Source: JADKAV01 sp963769435
GTDB taxonomy: Bacteria; Actinomycetota; Actinomycetes; S36-B12; UBA10799
DNA length: 64,000 nt
Reading direction: 5' to 3'
Assembly: GCA_963769435.1 (NCBI GenBank)
Contig: CAVYLN010000001.1
Location: 1 to 64,000 of the forward strand
Shown here: positions 28,062-38,609 of the stretch, piece by piece
Numbering within the stretch: position 1 is the first letter of the stretch
Layout: each line of letters starts with the position of its first letter
Notes under the pieces: model-generated
What the model saw: only the letters and a program-made list of their open reading frames with translations
Database searches by the model: none
What the model was told of the DNA's origin: nothing
Program-made: the position numbers and the translations under genes

Positions 28062-28393
28062 TCATGCAACGATCGCTGCCACCCCTCCCAGCGCTAGCGC
28101 GACTCCGACGTACTGGATGGGCTTGAGCCTCTCTCCGAGCACCTGCCAGGCCAGCAGAACGGTGACCACCGGGTAGCGGGAACCGAGTACTGAGACCAGC
28201 GACAGCACACCCAGGACACTGGCCATCCCTACTGCACCAGAGGCCATGGCCACATAGAACAGGCCCAGGCCGGTGAACCCGGACACGCCACCCCTACCAC
28301 GAAGAATGCCGGGTAGAGCTTGCTCGCTTGGCCCCCGATGAAGTCCGCCGTGCCCCACGCAAGACTGCTGACGAGCCCGAGACGCGTGGCCAT
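28062..28393 (-). pseudogene. EamA/DMT transporter with large internal deletion
   Basis: The first 35 codons (MATRLGLVSSLAWGTADFIGG and following) are a good N-terminal helix of an EamA permease. The next recognisable part, in a different frame, is the second half of the second EamA repeat (GLGLFYVAMASGAVGMASV ... VLGERLKPIQYVGVALALGG). A normal member has ten helices and about 290 residues; here only about 110 codons remain, so some 170-180 residues are missing between the two parts. One base is also out of phase at the join (about 28288). It ends 18 bases before hemE. It cannot make a normal transporter as read. Confidence 0.65.
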
Positions 28394-28444
28394 GGCACGA
28401 CACGCTATCCGTGTCGGGCCCGGCCCAACCGCCCGGACGGAACC

Positions 28445-28450
28445 TAGAGT
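28445..28450 (+). promoter_or_regulatory. -10 box of leaderless promoter for the DUF3000 gene
   Basis: TAGAGT six bases before the GTG at 28457. Confidence 0.5.
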
Positions 28451-28456
28451 GGGGCC

Positions 28457-29005
28457 GTGAGTGTGCACGAGTTCACCGACGCGGTGGAGTCCCTTGCGTC
28501 GCTGCAGGTGCGCCCTGACATCGTCGTGAGCGAAGCTCCCGCCCCGTCCAGATTGGCGCCGCACGCCCACGCGGTCACTGCCGAGATAGGGCTCGACCCG
28601 TCGATCGGATCGGGACGCTTCGTGCTGCTGCACGACCCGTCACGCCCGGCCGCCTGGGAGGCCGACACCCGCCTGGTGGTCTACGTGGAGGCCGACATCG
28701 ACCCGGAGATGGCCGAGGATCAACTCCTGACCGACGTCGGCTGGACGTGGCTGCAGGAGTGTCTGCAAGAGGCCGGGGTCCCGATCGTCGCGTTGGGTGG
28801 GACAGTCACCGCCGTGCGCTCGACCTCGTTCGAAGCGCTGTCCGCGCGTGGACACGAGACCAGCATCCAGATCCGCGCCTCCTGGTCGGCAGCGGGCCTG
28901 CATGAGATGGACGCACACTTCACCGCGTGGCTCTCGCTGATGGAAGTCGCATCGGGATTACCCCCTTACCACCCCGATGTCGCTCGAATAGGTGACATCT
29001 CCTAG
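28457..29005 (+). CDS. DUF3000 family protein
   Basis: A 182-residue soluble protein of an actinobacteria-specific family of unknown function. The middle reads RLVVYVEADIDPEMAEDQL and VGWTWLQECLQEAG, and it ends with ASGLPPYHPDVARIGDI, all familiar from this family. It sits in the gene order DUF3000 - LuxR regulator - RNase D next to hemE, which I recall as conserved in many actinomycetes, so its use as a lineage marker is better supported than any function. Leaderless GTG start. Confidence 0.88.
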   Translation: MSVHEFTDAVESLASLQVRPDIVVSEAPAPSRLAPHAHAVTAEIGLDPSIGSGRFVLLHDPSRPAAWEADTRLVVYVEADIDPEMAEDQLLTDVGWTWLQECLQEAGVPIVALGGTVTAVRSTSFEALSARGHETSIQIRASWSAAGLHEMDAHFTAWLSLMEVASGLPPYHPDVARIGDIS

Positions 29006-29067
29006 CTGGGGGGCCTGATATTCAAGGATCGGGGTGCTGGCGACGATGACCTGAGCAGGAGGTCATC

Positions 29068-29667
29068 GTGGTGGATCCCGTGGTCGTGCTAACCGGAACG
29101 AGAAGTCCGGCACCCACGCATGCAGCCAGCCTGATGCTGTGCGTGGACAAGCAGCGCGCCCCGCAGGTCGAGGCCGCTGGTGAATCCCTCGGCGCGAAGA
29201 CACAGTGCATGTCCTCTGCTGCCGAGATCCGTGCGTATGCGGACACCCATACGCCTCCGGACGTCTGCGCGATCGTCACGCCGCTCAGCGACGGACCGGT
29301 GCTTCCGCTCATCCGCATCCTCCGCACCCGCGGCTGGTCCAATGTCGCTGTCCTCAGTTCAAGGGCAGATGCCCGCGCCGTCCACTCTGCGCTTCTCAGC
29401 GGGGTACGAGCAGTTGTCGTACGCACCTCCGAGGCCTCCGCACCCCAGCCGCCGACCCGGCCACGCGGGAAGGTGCCGCTCAGCGACCGGGAACTCGAGG
29501 TCCTGCGCATGGTGGCTGACGGCCGCTCGAACCGGGACGTGGGGGAACAACTGGGACTGTCCGGACTGACCGTGAAGTCCCATCTCGCCCGCATCGCACG
29601 CAAACTCGGCTCGGGTGACCGGGCACATCTGGTGGCCACGTCCATCCGAAACGGCTACATCCGCTGA
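29068..29667 (+). CDS. LuxR-type HTH regulator with degenerate receiver-like domain
   Basis: A 199-residue DNA-binding protein. AGGAGG five bases before the GTG at 29068 sets the start. The C-terminal LuxR helix-turn-helix has LSDRELEVLRMVADGRSNRDVGEQLG and the recognition helix LTVKSHLARIARKLG. The N-terminal 120 residues resemble a receiver fold in strand pattern (VVVLTGT ... VCAIVTPL ... VAVLSSRAD) but lack the acidic pair and the phospho-acceptor aspartate in a clear position, so phosphorylation is unlikely. No kinase gene is adjacent. It precedes RNase D, an order that I recall as common in actinomycetes. Targets unknown. Confidence 0.85.
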   Translation: MVDPVVVLTGTRSPAPTHAASLMLCVDKQRAPQVEAAGESLGAKTQCMSSAAEIRAYADTHTPPDVCAIVTPLSDGPVLPLIRILRTRGWSNVAVLSSRADARAVHSALLSGVRAVVVRTSEASAPQPPTRPRGKVPLSDRELEVLRMVADGRSNRDVGEQLGLSGLTVKSHLARIARKLGSGDRAHLVATSIRNGYIR

Positions 29668-29723
29668 CGGCGCGTCAACCGCTCCGCGATCGGCCAATCC
29701 CGGCAAACCACCTTGGGCCACCG

Positions 29724-29729
29724 TAGGTT
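29724..29729 (+). promoter_or_regulatory. -10 box of leaderless rnd promoter
   Basis: TAGGTT six bases before the GTG at 29736. Confidence 0.55.
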
Positions 29730-29735
29730 ACTGGC

Positions 29736-30899
29736 GTGAGCGAGTTGCTGAAACTGACGTCCGCTCTACCGGACGTGGTGGATTCCGCGGCCGCGCTGCA
29801 TGATGCGGTCCAGGCGATCAAGGAGGCCACGGGACCGATCGCGGTCGATGCCGAGCGAGCTGGCAGTTATCGGTACTCACAGCGCGCCTATCTGGTGCAG
29901 GTCTATCGAAGGGGCGCGCCGGTCCTGCTGCTGGATCCCATCACAGTCACCGACTTCAACGAACTCGCGGACGTGCTGGCCGGCGACGAGTGGGTGATGC
30001 AGGCCGCACACAACGATCTGGAGTGCCTCGAGGAGATCGGCCTACGCCCGACATCGCTGTTCGACACCGAGATCGCCGCCCAGTTGCTCGGTCTTGAGAA
30101 GGTGGGTCTCGCCTCCTTGGTGGAGTCGCAGTTGGGCTACGAGATGCGCAAGTCCCACGGGCAGGCCGATTGGTCCAAGCGACCATTGCGCCGCAGCTGG
30201 CTCGAGTACGCAGCTTTGGACGTGTGCGCGCTGCCCGATCTGCAGGACGCCCTCGCCGAGAGCCTTGAGGACGAGGGCAAGACCGAATGGGCGCGTCAGG
30301 AGTTCGGTCACCAGATGACCCGGCGGCAGGTCTCCGATCCCGAGAACCGCTGGCGCCGGACCAACAGCGCCGGTCGACTGCGGACGGATGCACAGCGAGG
30401 CGCCCTGTACCGGCTCTGGGTACATCGGGATGCCCTGGCCCGGGAGCGAGACGTCGCGTGGCACCGGATCCTGCGTGATCAGGTCATGGTGGAGATCGCG
30501 AAGCAGTTGCCTACGACCCTCGAGGAACTCACTTCCGTGGAGAAGGTACCCAGAACCGTCCTGCAGCAGGGGCAGAGATGGCTTGAGGTCATCGCCCAGG
30601 GCGCTGCAGAACCCGTGCGACCCCTCGAGCGGGTTGATGGTCCGCCCGCCCGATCCATGCGGGCCTGGGAGCAACGTGATCCGGCCGCCGCAGCGCGCTG
30701 GGTCGCGCTCCGGCAGGCCCTTGCTGAACGTGCCGAAGGGTTGAACGTGTGGGTGCAGACACTGCTGGCGCCGGACATCGTCGCTGACCTGGCCTGGGCA
30801 CCGCCAGACGATGCGGCCGCCAGGATGACGCTTCTAGGGGCACGTCCCTGGCAGGTGGAGAACACCCGCGACATTTTCGAGGCCCGATCCGACGCCTGA
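29736..30899 (+). CDS. rnd: Ribonuclease D
   Basis: A 387-residue 3'-5' exoribonuclease that trims tRNA and other stable RNAs. The DEDDy exonuclease domain (about 30-210) has Exo I IAVDAERAGSYRYSQRAYL, Exo II AAHNDLECLEEIGL and Exo III WLEYAALDVCALPDL with the Tyr-xxx-Asp. An HRDC domain follows at about 230-300 (ALYRLWVHRDALARERD). The C-terminal extension is typical of actinobacterial RNase D. Leaderless GTG start. Confidence 0.92.
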   Translation: MSELLKLTSALPDVVDSAAALHDAVQAIKEATGPIAVDAERAGSYRYSQRAYLVQVYRRGAPVLLLDPITVTDFNELADVLAGDEWVMQAAHNDLECLEEIGLRPTSLFDTEIAAQLLGLEKVGLASLVESQLGYEMRKSHGQADWSKRPLRRSWLEYAALDVCALPDLQDALAESLEDEGKTEWARQEFGHQMTRRQVSDPENRWRRTNSAGRLRTDAQRGALYRLWVHRDALARERDVAWHRILRDQVMVEIAKQLPTTLEELTSVEKVPRTVLQQGQRWLEVIAQGAAEPVRPLERVDGPPARSMRAWEQRDPAAAARWVALRQALAERAEGLNVWVQTLLAPDIVADLAWAPPDDAAARMTLLGARPWQVENTRDIFEARSDA

Positions 30900-30981
30900 A
30901 ACACTGGCGGTCGCAGGGCTCCCGCCCTGGTCCAGGGACCCGGACCACCGGTCTGGGTGCAGCCCTGCTCATGGGAATTCC

Positions 30982-30997
30982 TACTCGTGAGTAACAT
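30982..30997 (+). promoter_or_regulatory. Operator-like palindrome and -10 box upstream of fadA
   Basis: TACTCGTGAGTA at 30982-30993 is an inverted repeat with five-base arms. It overlaps TAACAT (30992-30997), a likely -10 box 36 bases before the fadA ATG. A repressor sitting here would block transcription of fadA-fadB. TetR-type fatty-acid regulators use sites of this kind, but no regulator gene is adjacent. Confidence 0.4.
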
Positions 30998-31032
30998 AGG
31001 GTGCACCACTGGCACATTCCCTGGAGGTCGCT

Positions 31033-32235
31033 ATGCCACAGGCAGGTCGTAACGTTGTTCTGGTCGACGGGGCGCGAACCCCGTTCGGCAAGGCTGGCCC
31101 GAAGGGCCTGTACGCCGAAACCCGCGCAGACGATCTTGTGGTCAGGGTCCTGCGCGAGCTGTTGCGACGCAATCCGAACCTGCCACCCGAGCGCGTCGAC
31201 GAGGTCGCCATCGCCGCCACCACCCAGATCGGAGACCAGGGCCTGACCCTGGGGCGTAGCGCCGCGATGCTGGCCGGACTACCCAAGTCGGTTCCCGGCT
31301 TCTCGATCGACCGCATGTGCGCCGGCGCGATGACCGCAGCGACAACGGTCGCATCCGGCATCGGGGTCGGGGCCTACGACGTGGCACTGGCAGCAGGCGT
31401 GGAGCACATGGGCCGCCACCCGATGGGTGAGGGGGTCGATCCCAACCCCCGTTTCCTGGCCGAGAAGATCGTGGACCCAGAAGCGCTGCTCATGGGCAAG
31501 ACCGCGGAGAACCTGCACGACCGGCTTCCACACCTGACCAAGGAACGGGCTGACGCCTATGCCGTCGCCTCGCAGGAGAAGACGGCCAAGGCGTATGCGG
31601 ACGGCAAGATCCAGCCCGACCTGGTACCCGTGGCGCTGCGCTCTGCCGAACTCGGATACGGTCTGGCGACTGCCGACGAGCCACCCCGTCCAGGCACCTC
31701 GATGGACTCGCTGGCGGGCCTGAAGACGCCGTTCCGTCCCCATGGACGTGTCACGGCGGGCAACGCCGCCGGGCTGAACGATGGAGCAACCGGTGCGATT
31801 CTGGCCGCGGAGGACGTGGCTGACGAACTCGGGCTGACCAAGAAGCTCCGGATGGTCTCGTTCGCATTCGCCGGCGTCGAGCCCGAGGTCATGGGTTACG
31901 GACCGGTCCCGAGCACGGAGAAGGCTCTGGCCAAGGCCGGGCTGAGCATCGACGACATCGGCCTGTTCGAGGTCAACGAAGCCTTCGCCATTCAGGTCCT
32001 CAGCCTGCTCGACTACTACGGCATCGCAGACGACGATCCACGCGTCAACCCGATGGGCGGGGCCATCGCCGTCGGTCACCCGCTGGCGTCCAGCGGAATC
32101 CGCCTCATGACCTATCTGGCCCGGGACTTCGTGGATCACCCCGAGGTTCGCTACGGCATCACCACGATGTGTATCGGCCTGGGAATGGGCGGCACCGTCA
32201 TCTGGGAAAACCCGAACTACACGCAGGAGGCCTGA
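31033..32235 (+). CDS. fadA: Acetyl-CoA acyltransferase (3-ketoacyl-CoA thiolase, FadA)
   Basis: A 400-residue thiolase that cleaves 3-ketoacyl-CoA to acetyl-CoA and a shortened acyl-CoA in beta-oxidation. The nucleophilic cysteine is in FSIDRMCAGAMTAAT, the His of GHPLASSGIRL activates it, and the second cysteine is in ITTMCIGLGMGG. The NEAF motif is FEVNEAFAIQ. GGAGG precedes the ATG. The fadB gene starts three bases after its stop, so both are one operon and their products form the beta-oxidation trifunctional complex. Confidence 0.93.
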   Translation: MPQAGRNVVLVDGARTPFGKAGPKGLYAETRADDLVVRVLRELLRRNPNLPPERVDEVAIAATTQIGDQGLTLGRSAAMLAGLPKSVPGFSIDRMCAGAMTAATTVASGIGVGAYDVALAAGVEHMGRHPMGEGVDPNPRFLAEKIVDPEALLMGKTAENLHDRLPHLTKERADAYAVASQEKTAKAYADGKIQPDLVPVALRSAELGYGLATADEPPRPGTSMDSLAGLKTPFRPHGRVTAGNAAGLNDGATGAILAAEDVADELGLTKKLRMVSFAFAGVEPEVMGYGPVPSTEKALAKAGLSIDDIGLFEVNEAFAIQVLSLLDYYGIADDDPRVNPMGGAIAVGHPLASSGIRLMTYLARDFVDHPEVRYGITTMCIGLGMGGTVIWENPNYTQEA

Positions 32236-32238
32236 ACC

Positions 32239-34382
32239 ATGAATGACAGCATCTCTTCAGAGGTTCCCACCTCGGATTCCGATCTGGCGATCGACGAGTC
32301 CATCCAGTTCGCCGACGAGGTCGTGACGCACGCCAAACTGCGCACCGTCGAACTGCCGCTCGGTGCGGGCACAGCCGCTCTGATCACGTTGGACAACGGC
32401 TTCGACCACACCAAGCCGAACACTTTCGGTCCCGGGCGGTCTGCTGGAGTTCAAGAAGGCGATCGAAGAGGCACAGAAGGTGCCGGGCGTCGCCGCCATT
32501 TGTGTGACCGGGAAGCCTTTCATCTTCGCGGTGGGTGCCGACCTCACAGGGGTACCGCGACTCACCGACCGCGGTCAGGCGGCGGCCATCGGGCACCTGG
32601 GACACCAGGTGCTCGGGATGCTCGGCACCGCCTCGGTTCCCACATTCGCTTTCGTGAACGGCGCAGCGATGGGCGGTGGCGTGGAGGTCGCACTGCACTG
32701 CACGTACCGCACCATCTCGTCAGGGGCGGCTGCATTCTCACTGCCTGAGGTCTTCCTCGGTCTCATCCCCGGCTGGGGCGGAGCCTACTTGCTGCCCAAC
32801 CTGATCGGACCCGCGAAGGCCGCCAAGGTCATCATCGACAATCCGATGGCCCAGAACCGGCAACTGAAGCCGGCGCAGGTACTGGACCTCGGAATCGCCG
32901 ACGCGATGTTCGAGCCCGCCGACTTCCTCGAGGAATCCCTGCAGTGGGCAGCCCAAGTCCTCACCGGAGAGGTCTCGGTGGAGCGCGAGGAGATCGACCG
33001 AGGACCCGCCTGGGACGAGGCGGTGGCAAAGGTGAGGGCCTCGGTCGACGCCCGTCTGAAGGGTGCGACACCAGCGCCGTACCGGGCCCTCGACCTCATC
33101 GCGCTGGCCAAGACTGCCAACCGCACCGAGGGCTTCGCTGCGGAGGACGAGGCTCTCGCCGATCTGATCATGGGCGACGACCTGCGCGCCGGGCTCTACT
33201 CGTTCGACCTGGTGCAGAAGCGGGCCAAACGACCAGTCGGCGCCCCGGACAAGAAGTTGGCCCGTCCCGTGACCAAGGTGGGCGTCGTGGGGGCCGGCCT
33301 GATGGCCAGCCAGATGGCCCTGCTGTTCTCCCAGCGTCTGCAGGTGCCCGTCGTCATGACCGACCTGGACCAAGCGCGCGTGGACAAGGGCCTCGCCTAC
33401 GCCCACGCCGAGATCGACAAGATGGCGGCGAAGGGGCGGATCAACGGCGACAAGGCCAACCGGCTCAAGGGTCTGATCACGGGTTCGGTGACCAAGGACG
33501 CCTTCGCGGACGCCGACTTCGTGATCGAAGCCGTGTTCGAGGACATGAAGGTCAAGCAGCAGGTCTTCGCTGAGGTGGAGGCCGTTCGTGCGCGAGGACT
33601 GCATCCTTGCGACCAACACCTCGTCGCTGTCCGTGACCGAGATGGCCAGTGGTCTCAAGCACCCCGAGCGCGTGGTCGGATTCCACTTCTTCAACCCGGT
33701 GGCCGTGATGCCACTTCTGGAGATCGTCCGCGCTGAGAAGACCGACGACCCGACACTGGCCACGGCCTTCGTCGTGGGCAAGACCCTCAAGAAGTCCTGC
33801 GTATTGGTCAAGGACGCCCCCGCGTTCGTCGTGAACCGTCTGCTGACCAGGTTCCTCGGCGAGGTCACGAAGAGCGTGGACGAGGGCACCCCGTTCGAGG
33901 TTGCCGACAAGGCTCTGGACCCACTCGGGCTTCCGATGTCACCGTTCACGCTGCTGCAGTTGGTCGGACCCGCGGTCGCGTTCCACGTCTCCGAGACGAT
34001 GCACGAGGCCTACCCGGATCGCTTCTACGTCTCCGAGAACCTGAAGAAGGTCGTCGAGGCCGGCAAGTCGGCCATCTGGACCTACGAGAGCGGAAGCCCG
34101 GAGATCGACCCCGAGGTCGCCGCGTTGTTCGATCAGGGTGACGCACCCCTGTCCGAGGAGCAGGTACGCGATCGCGCCCTTTCGGCCCTGGCCGAGGAGA
34201 CCAAGCTGATGCTCGATGAGGGCGTCGTGGCCGAGGCCCAGGACATCGATCTGTGCATGCTGCTCGGTGCGGGCTGGCCGTTCCACCTCGGGGGGATCAC
34301 CCCGTACCTCGATCGTGCCGGGATCAGCGAGAAGGTCAATGGGGATAGGTTCCTGCCCGCCGGGGTGGCAAGCCTCCCGTAG
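32239..34382 (+). CDS. fadB: Enoyl-CoA hydratase / 3-hydroxyacyl-CoA dehydrogenase, FadB/FadJ type (two +1 breaks)
   Basis: About 714 residues when repaired. The N-terminal crotonase half hydrates enoyl-CoA: GKPFIFAVGADLTGV and VNGAAMGGGVEVAL form the oxyanion hole, and LPEVFLGLIPGWGG carries a catalytic Glu. The C-terminal half is the NAD-dependent dehydrogenase, with VGVVGAGLMASQMALLF, the catalytic His in PERVVGFHFFNP and an Asn in NRLLTRFLGEV. Two extra bases split it: one near 32437 (GGGCGG, after PNTFGPG) and one near 33585 (GTTCGTG, before REDCILATNTSSLS). With both removed a single frame runs from 32239 to 34382. It acts with fadA. Confidence 0.9.
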
Positions 34383-34398
34383 CCGGAATCGACCGTCA

Positions 34399-34448
34399 CA
34401 TGAGGGGCGGCCGACGTCGGGCCAAGACCCGCGTCGCCGCCCCTCATG
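34399..34448. terminator. Strong bidirectional hairpin after fadB
   Basis: A perfect 13-base inverted repeat, CATGAGGGGCGGC / GCCGCCCCTCATG, with a 24-base loop, between the convergent fadB and GGDEF-EAL genes. Confidence 0.75.
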
Positions 34449-34500
34449 GTTTGTCGGGGCCCGGCCGTACGGGTTGGGCACCCGCATACCGGCGGGGGCG

Positions 34501-36584
34501 TCAGGACAGGTTCACAACGACGTCTGGCACGCGGCCGGAAACGACGGCCGGGCTGTGTAGGAACCCCTGCGCAGCATCGCACCCGAGGATCCGCAGGGCT
34601 TGGATCTGTTCCTGGGATTCCACACCGGTGGCGATCACGGTGCGGCCAAGATCATGAGCGACTCGCACGATCGCTTCGACGATCACCTGATCCTCACGTG
34701 CGGCGGCGATACTCTTGATGAGCGATCGGTCGAGCTTCAAGTAGTCAGCCGGTATCCGTCGCAGTGACTCCAACCCCGAGTGTCCTCCGCCAAAGCCGTC
34801 GATACCGACGTGGAATCCATGCGATCGCAAGTCCCACAGCGTCTGGACAACCTCCTCGGAGCCGGCGGGCGTGATCGAATCGCTGACCTCGAAGCAAAGG
34901 TAGCCGGATGGAACGTCGTCACCAACTGCCGCAAGACATCTGTCGGCGAAACCAGGATCGATCAGTTGAGATTTCGAGACATTCAGATGTACCCGTGTCG
35001 AGGCACCCGTCAGTGCGCCACCGGCGCAGATCGCTGACTACCCGATCGAGCACCTGCTCTCCCAGCGACTGGATCAACCCCGTCCGTTCAGCGGTCTCGA
35101 TGAAAGCAGTGGCCTCGACGCCATCGGGATTCGGGATTCGGACCAGCGCCTCCACCGAACTCACCCCGGAGCCATCGAGCGACACGATCGGCTGGTACCG
35201 CACCCCGACCAGTTCGAGTGCCAGTGCCCGACGCAGGTGCCCCTCCACCCGCATCCTGCCGATGACGGCGGCTTCCAGGGCAGGAACGTAACTCTCGACC
35301 CGGTTCCGGCCGTTCTCCTTTGCGCGATACATCGCAAGGTCGGCCTGCCTCAGCAGGTCTTCGTCGCTTGTGGTCGGATCATCAGTGAGAGTCAGACCCA
35401 CTGAGATCCCCAGACCCACACGCCGGCCCTCAACATCGAAGGGATCGCTGATCGCGCGACACAGGTCCTCTGCTACGCCGATCGCCTGCTGCTCATCGGC
35501 CATGCCGTGCGTGATCACCACGAACTCGTCACCGCCGAGCCTGGCTACCACATCGCCGTCATCAACTGTCATACGCAGTCGACGGGCGACCTCGATGAGA
35601 ACCTGGTCTCCGGCACGATGACTGAGGGTGTCATTCAGCGTCTTGAACCCATCGAGATCGCAGAACATCACTGCCAGGCAGCCGTGTCCCTCCCGGAGTC
35701 CTCGCACGCTCTGCTTCAGGCCTTCCTGAAGGGCGTAGCGGTTGGGAAGCCCCGTCAGTGCGTCATGGTGCGCCTGGCGTCTGAGTCCGCTCTGGGCTTC
35801 ATGTCGACTGGTCACATCTTCCAGTACGGCAAGGGCGAAGCTTTCGTCGTCGCCGTCGCCGTCCACTTCGTTGATGCTCAGCGCCACCCATATGTTCTGC
35901 CCGTCCGCCCTGTGCATGCGAAGTTCCACGGACCCGGCGCCGGCGACCGGGAACTCCTGGCCGTGCTCGAGGAAGGGCGCCAGATGACGGCCCCTGAGCC
36001 GCTGCGCCGGAAGCCCCAGCAAACGGCTCAGCGCATCGTTGGGATCGAGGATGGCACCCGAGGCAGCCAGCCTGGCCATCGGGACCGGTGAGAGGTCGAA
36101 CGTCAGTCGCATCAACCGATCGCGGCGCCGATGATCGGTGATATCCAGCGCCACCATGGCAACGTCGCTGGCTCCCTTGCGGTGCACCGGGAACTTCGTT
36201 GTCATCAGTGTCCGCCGATGACCACGGGCCCCCATCCTCGTCACGGAGGTCCTGGAGCAACCCGCGGCAAGGACCTCCCGGTCCTCATGCCCGGCGGCCT
36301 TTCCCGCCACATCGCCGAGTACCTCCCCCCAAGACCTACCCACCACCTGCTCCTCAGCAACCCCGAGCAGTTGCAGGAACGCAGGACTCGCCAGCGCGAT
36401 CTCACCTCCGGGCTGACGGTATGAGGTCACAGCAACGACGGCAGGACTGTTGGTGAGCAGAGATTCCAGGACACGGTGATCCTCCGCGAGGAGACCCCTC
36501 GCCGCCCGCGCGCCGAGCCCACCAGACTCCGCACACGAACGCGAGGAGCCCGATGAGCGCAGTGAGCAGAACGGCCTGCGCCAT
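34501..36584 (-). CDS. Membrane PAS-GGDEF-EAL cyclic-di-GMP protein (two +1 breaks)
   Basis: About 694 residues when repaired. ATG at 36584 begins one transmembrane helix (VLLTALIGLLAFVCGVWWA). An extra base near 36501-36510 separates it from the first PAS domain (LESLLTNSPAVVAV...); a second PAS follows. The GGDEF domain is intact (ARLGGDEFVVITH), so cyclic-di-GMP synthesis is plausible; the inhibitory RxxD site is absent. A further extra base near 35015-35025 splits the EAL domain. It keeps EALVR, LNVSKSQL and KLDRSLI, but the usual DDFG reads DGFG and the ITES glutamate reads SDS, so phosphodiesterase activity is doubtful. No operon partner. Confidence 0.85.
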
Positions 36585-36638
36585 GCAACTGAGAGTATTC
36601 GCGCGACTACTCTTAGTGCTCCATCAAGAACCGGCGTG

Positions 36639-38556
36639 TCACTCGGAACGTTCGCTCTGACCGCGAAGTTGTGAGTCGTCCGGCTGATCGGAGGCCGCGC
36701 TCATCCATCCGATGACCTTGTGGCCGATGTGCTGGGCCGTTAGCGAAGTCTCCTCGAGCAACTGGGCTCTGGTGCCGTGGGGCAGGAAGTCCTGAGGTAT
36801 GCCAATGGTCCGGACCTCCGCCCGGCAGTCCGTCTCGCGCAGACGCGCCCGCGATCGCCGCGCCCACTCCCCCGACCACACCGTTGTCCTCAAGCGTCAC
36901 GACCAGGCGATGACGTCGGGCCAGTTCGACGATCTCGTCGGGCACGGGCTTCACCCATCTGGGGTCCACCACGGTGGCACCGATCTCCTGAGCCGCCAGG
37001 CGGCCGGCCACGTCTATCCCGGTGCCGGCCATGGATCCGACCGCGACCAGCAGAACGTCCGGATTCCCCTGCTCAGCGAGCACGTCAACGGCTCCATGGG
37101 CCCGAAGTGCCGGTACGTCCGGCGGGACCGAACCTTTCGGGAATCGCACCACGGTGGGAGCGTCGGAAACGGTCACCGCTTCCTGGAGGTTGTCGCGCAG
37201 GCGGCGCCCGTCACGCGGAGCAGCGAGTCGCAGGCCCGGGACCACCTGCAGGATCGACATGTCCCACATGCCGTTGTGACTGGCCCCATCGTCGCCGGTC
37301 AGCCCCGCGCGGTCGAGAACGATCGTCACTCCTGCCTTGTGCAGTGCCGCGTCCATGAGGACCTGGTCGAACGCTCTGTTCAGGAACGTGGCGTACACCG
37401 CGACCACCGGGTGCAGTCCGCCCATCGCCATGCCGACTGCCGAGGTCACGGCATGCTGTTCGGCGATGCCCACGTCGAAAACCCGCTCGGGGAACTGCTT
37501 CTTCATGGCCGCAAGTCCCGTGGGCCCCAGCATCGCGGCGGTGATCGCCACGACATCAGGCCTCTGGGCCGCCAGAGCACACATCTCCTCGGAGAACACA
37601 GAGGTCCACGACGCAGCCGACTTGGAGGTCGGCCGGCCCGTGACGGGGTCGATCACGCCCACACCGTGGAATCGATCCGCCTCGTCCTGCTCGGCGGGAG
37701 GGTAACCTCGCCCCTTCTGTGTCAGCACATGCACGAGTACCGGCCCGGGGAAACCCTTGGCCCGTCGCAGCACCTGCTCCACGGCCTCCAGATCGTGGCC
37801 GGGCACCGGCCCAAGGTACTTCAGGCCCAGGTCCTCGAACATCCCCTGCGGCGCCACCATGTCCTTGACGCCCTTCTTCAACCCGTGCAGGGTTTCGAAG
37901 GCCGGTCGCCCCACCACAGGTGTGCGATCGAGCACACGACGGCCCCACTCCAGGAAGCGTTCGTAGCCACGTGTCGTGCGCAGCGTCGATAGATGGTTGG
38001 CCAGCCCGCCGACCGTCGGATCGTAACTGCGTTCGTTGTCATTGACCACGATCACCATCGGCCGGTCCGAGCCGGCAATGTTGTTGAGCGCCTCCCAGGC
38101 CATACCCCCTGTCAGCGCACCATCCCCGATCACCGCCACAACGTGCCTGGAGCCGAGCAGTCCTCGTGCCTGCCAGGCCTTCGCCAAGCCATCCGCGTAC
38201 GACAGCGACGTACTGGCATGCGAGTTCTCGATCCAGTCGTGCTCGCTCTCGGCGCGACTGGGGTATCCGGACAGCCCGCCCTTCTGCCGCAGCGTGTCGA
38301 AATCGGCAGCTCTGCCCGTGAGGATCTTGTGGACGTACGCCTGGTGACCGGTGTCCCACAGCAGCGCGTCCCGGGGGGAGTCGAAGACCCTGTGCAGGGC
38401 GAGGGTCAGTTCGACGACTCCGAGGTTGGGGCCCAGATGACCGCCTGTGCGCGCGACCTTCTCGACCAGGAACTCTCGGATCTCCAGGGCCAACTGCTCG
38501 AGTTCGGCCGCGTCCAGTGAGCGCACGTCGGCCGGGCCATTGATCGACTCGAGCAC
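36639..38556 (-). CDS. dxs: 1-deoxy-D-xylulose-5-phosphate synthase (one +1 break)
   Basis: About 638 residues when repaired. Dxs condenses pyruvate and glyceraldehyde 3-phosphate, the first step of the MEP isoprenoid pathway, using thiamine diphosphate. The TPP motif is VIGDGALTGGMAWEALNNI, the early His is in GHLGPNLGVVELTLALH, and the pyrimidine-binding half has AEQHAVTSAVGMAMGG. The GTG at 38556 follows GGGGAGG by five bases; longer readings are not supported. An extra base near 36841-36843 shifts the last 85 codons; repaired, it reads AGALRETDCRAEVRTIGIPQ and ends at 36639. Confidence 0.93.
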
Positions 38557-38609
38557 AGACACCTCCCCAGTGTACGGGGCAGAGGCAGATTCGCCCTGCG
38601 ATGACGGGC

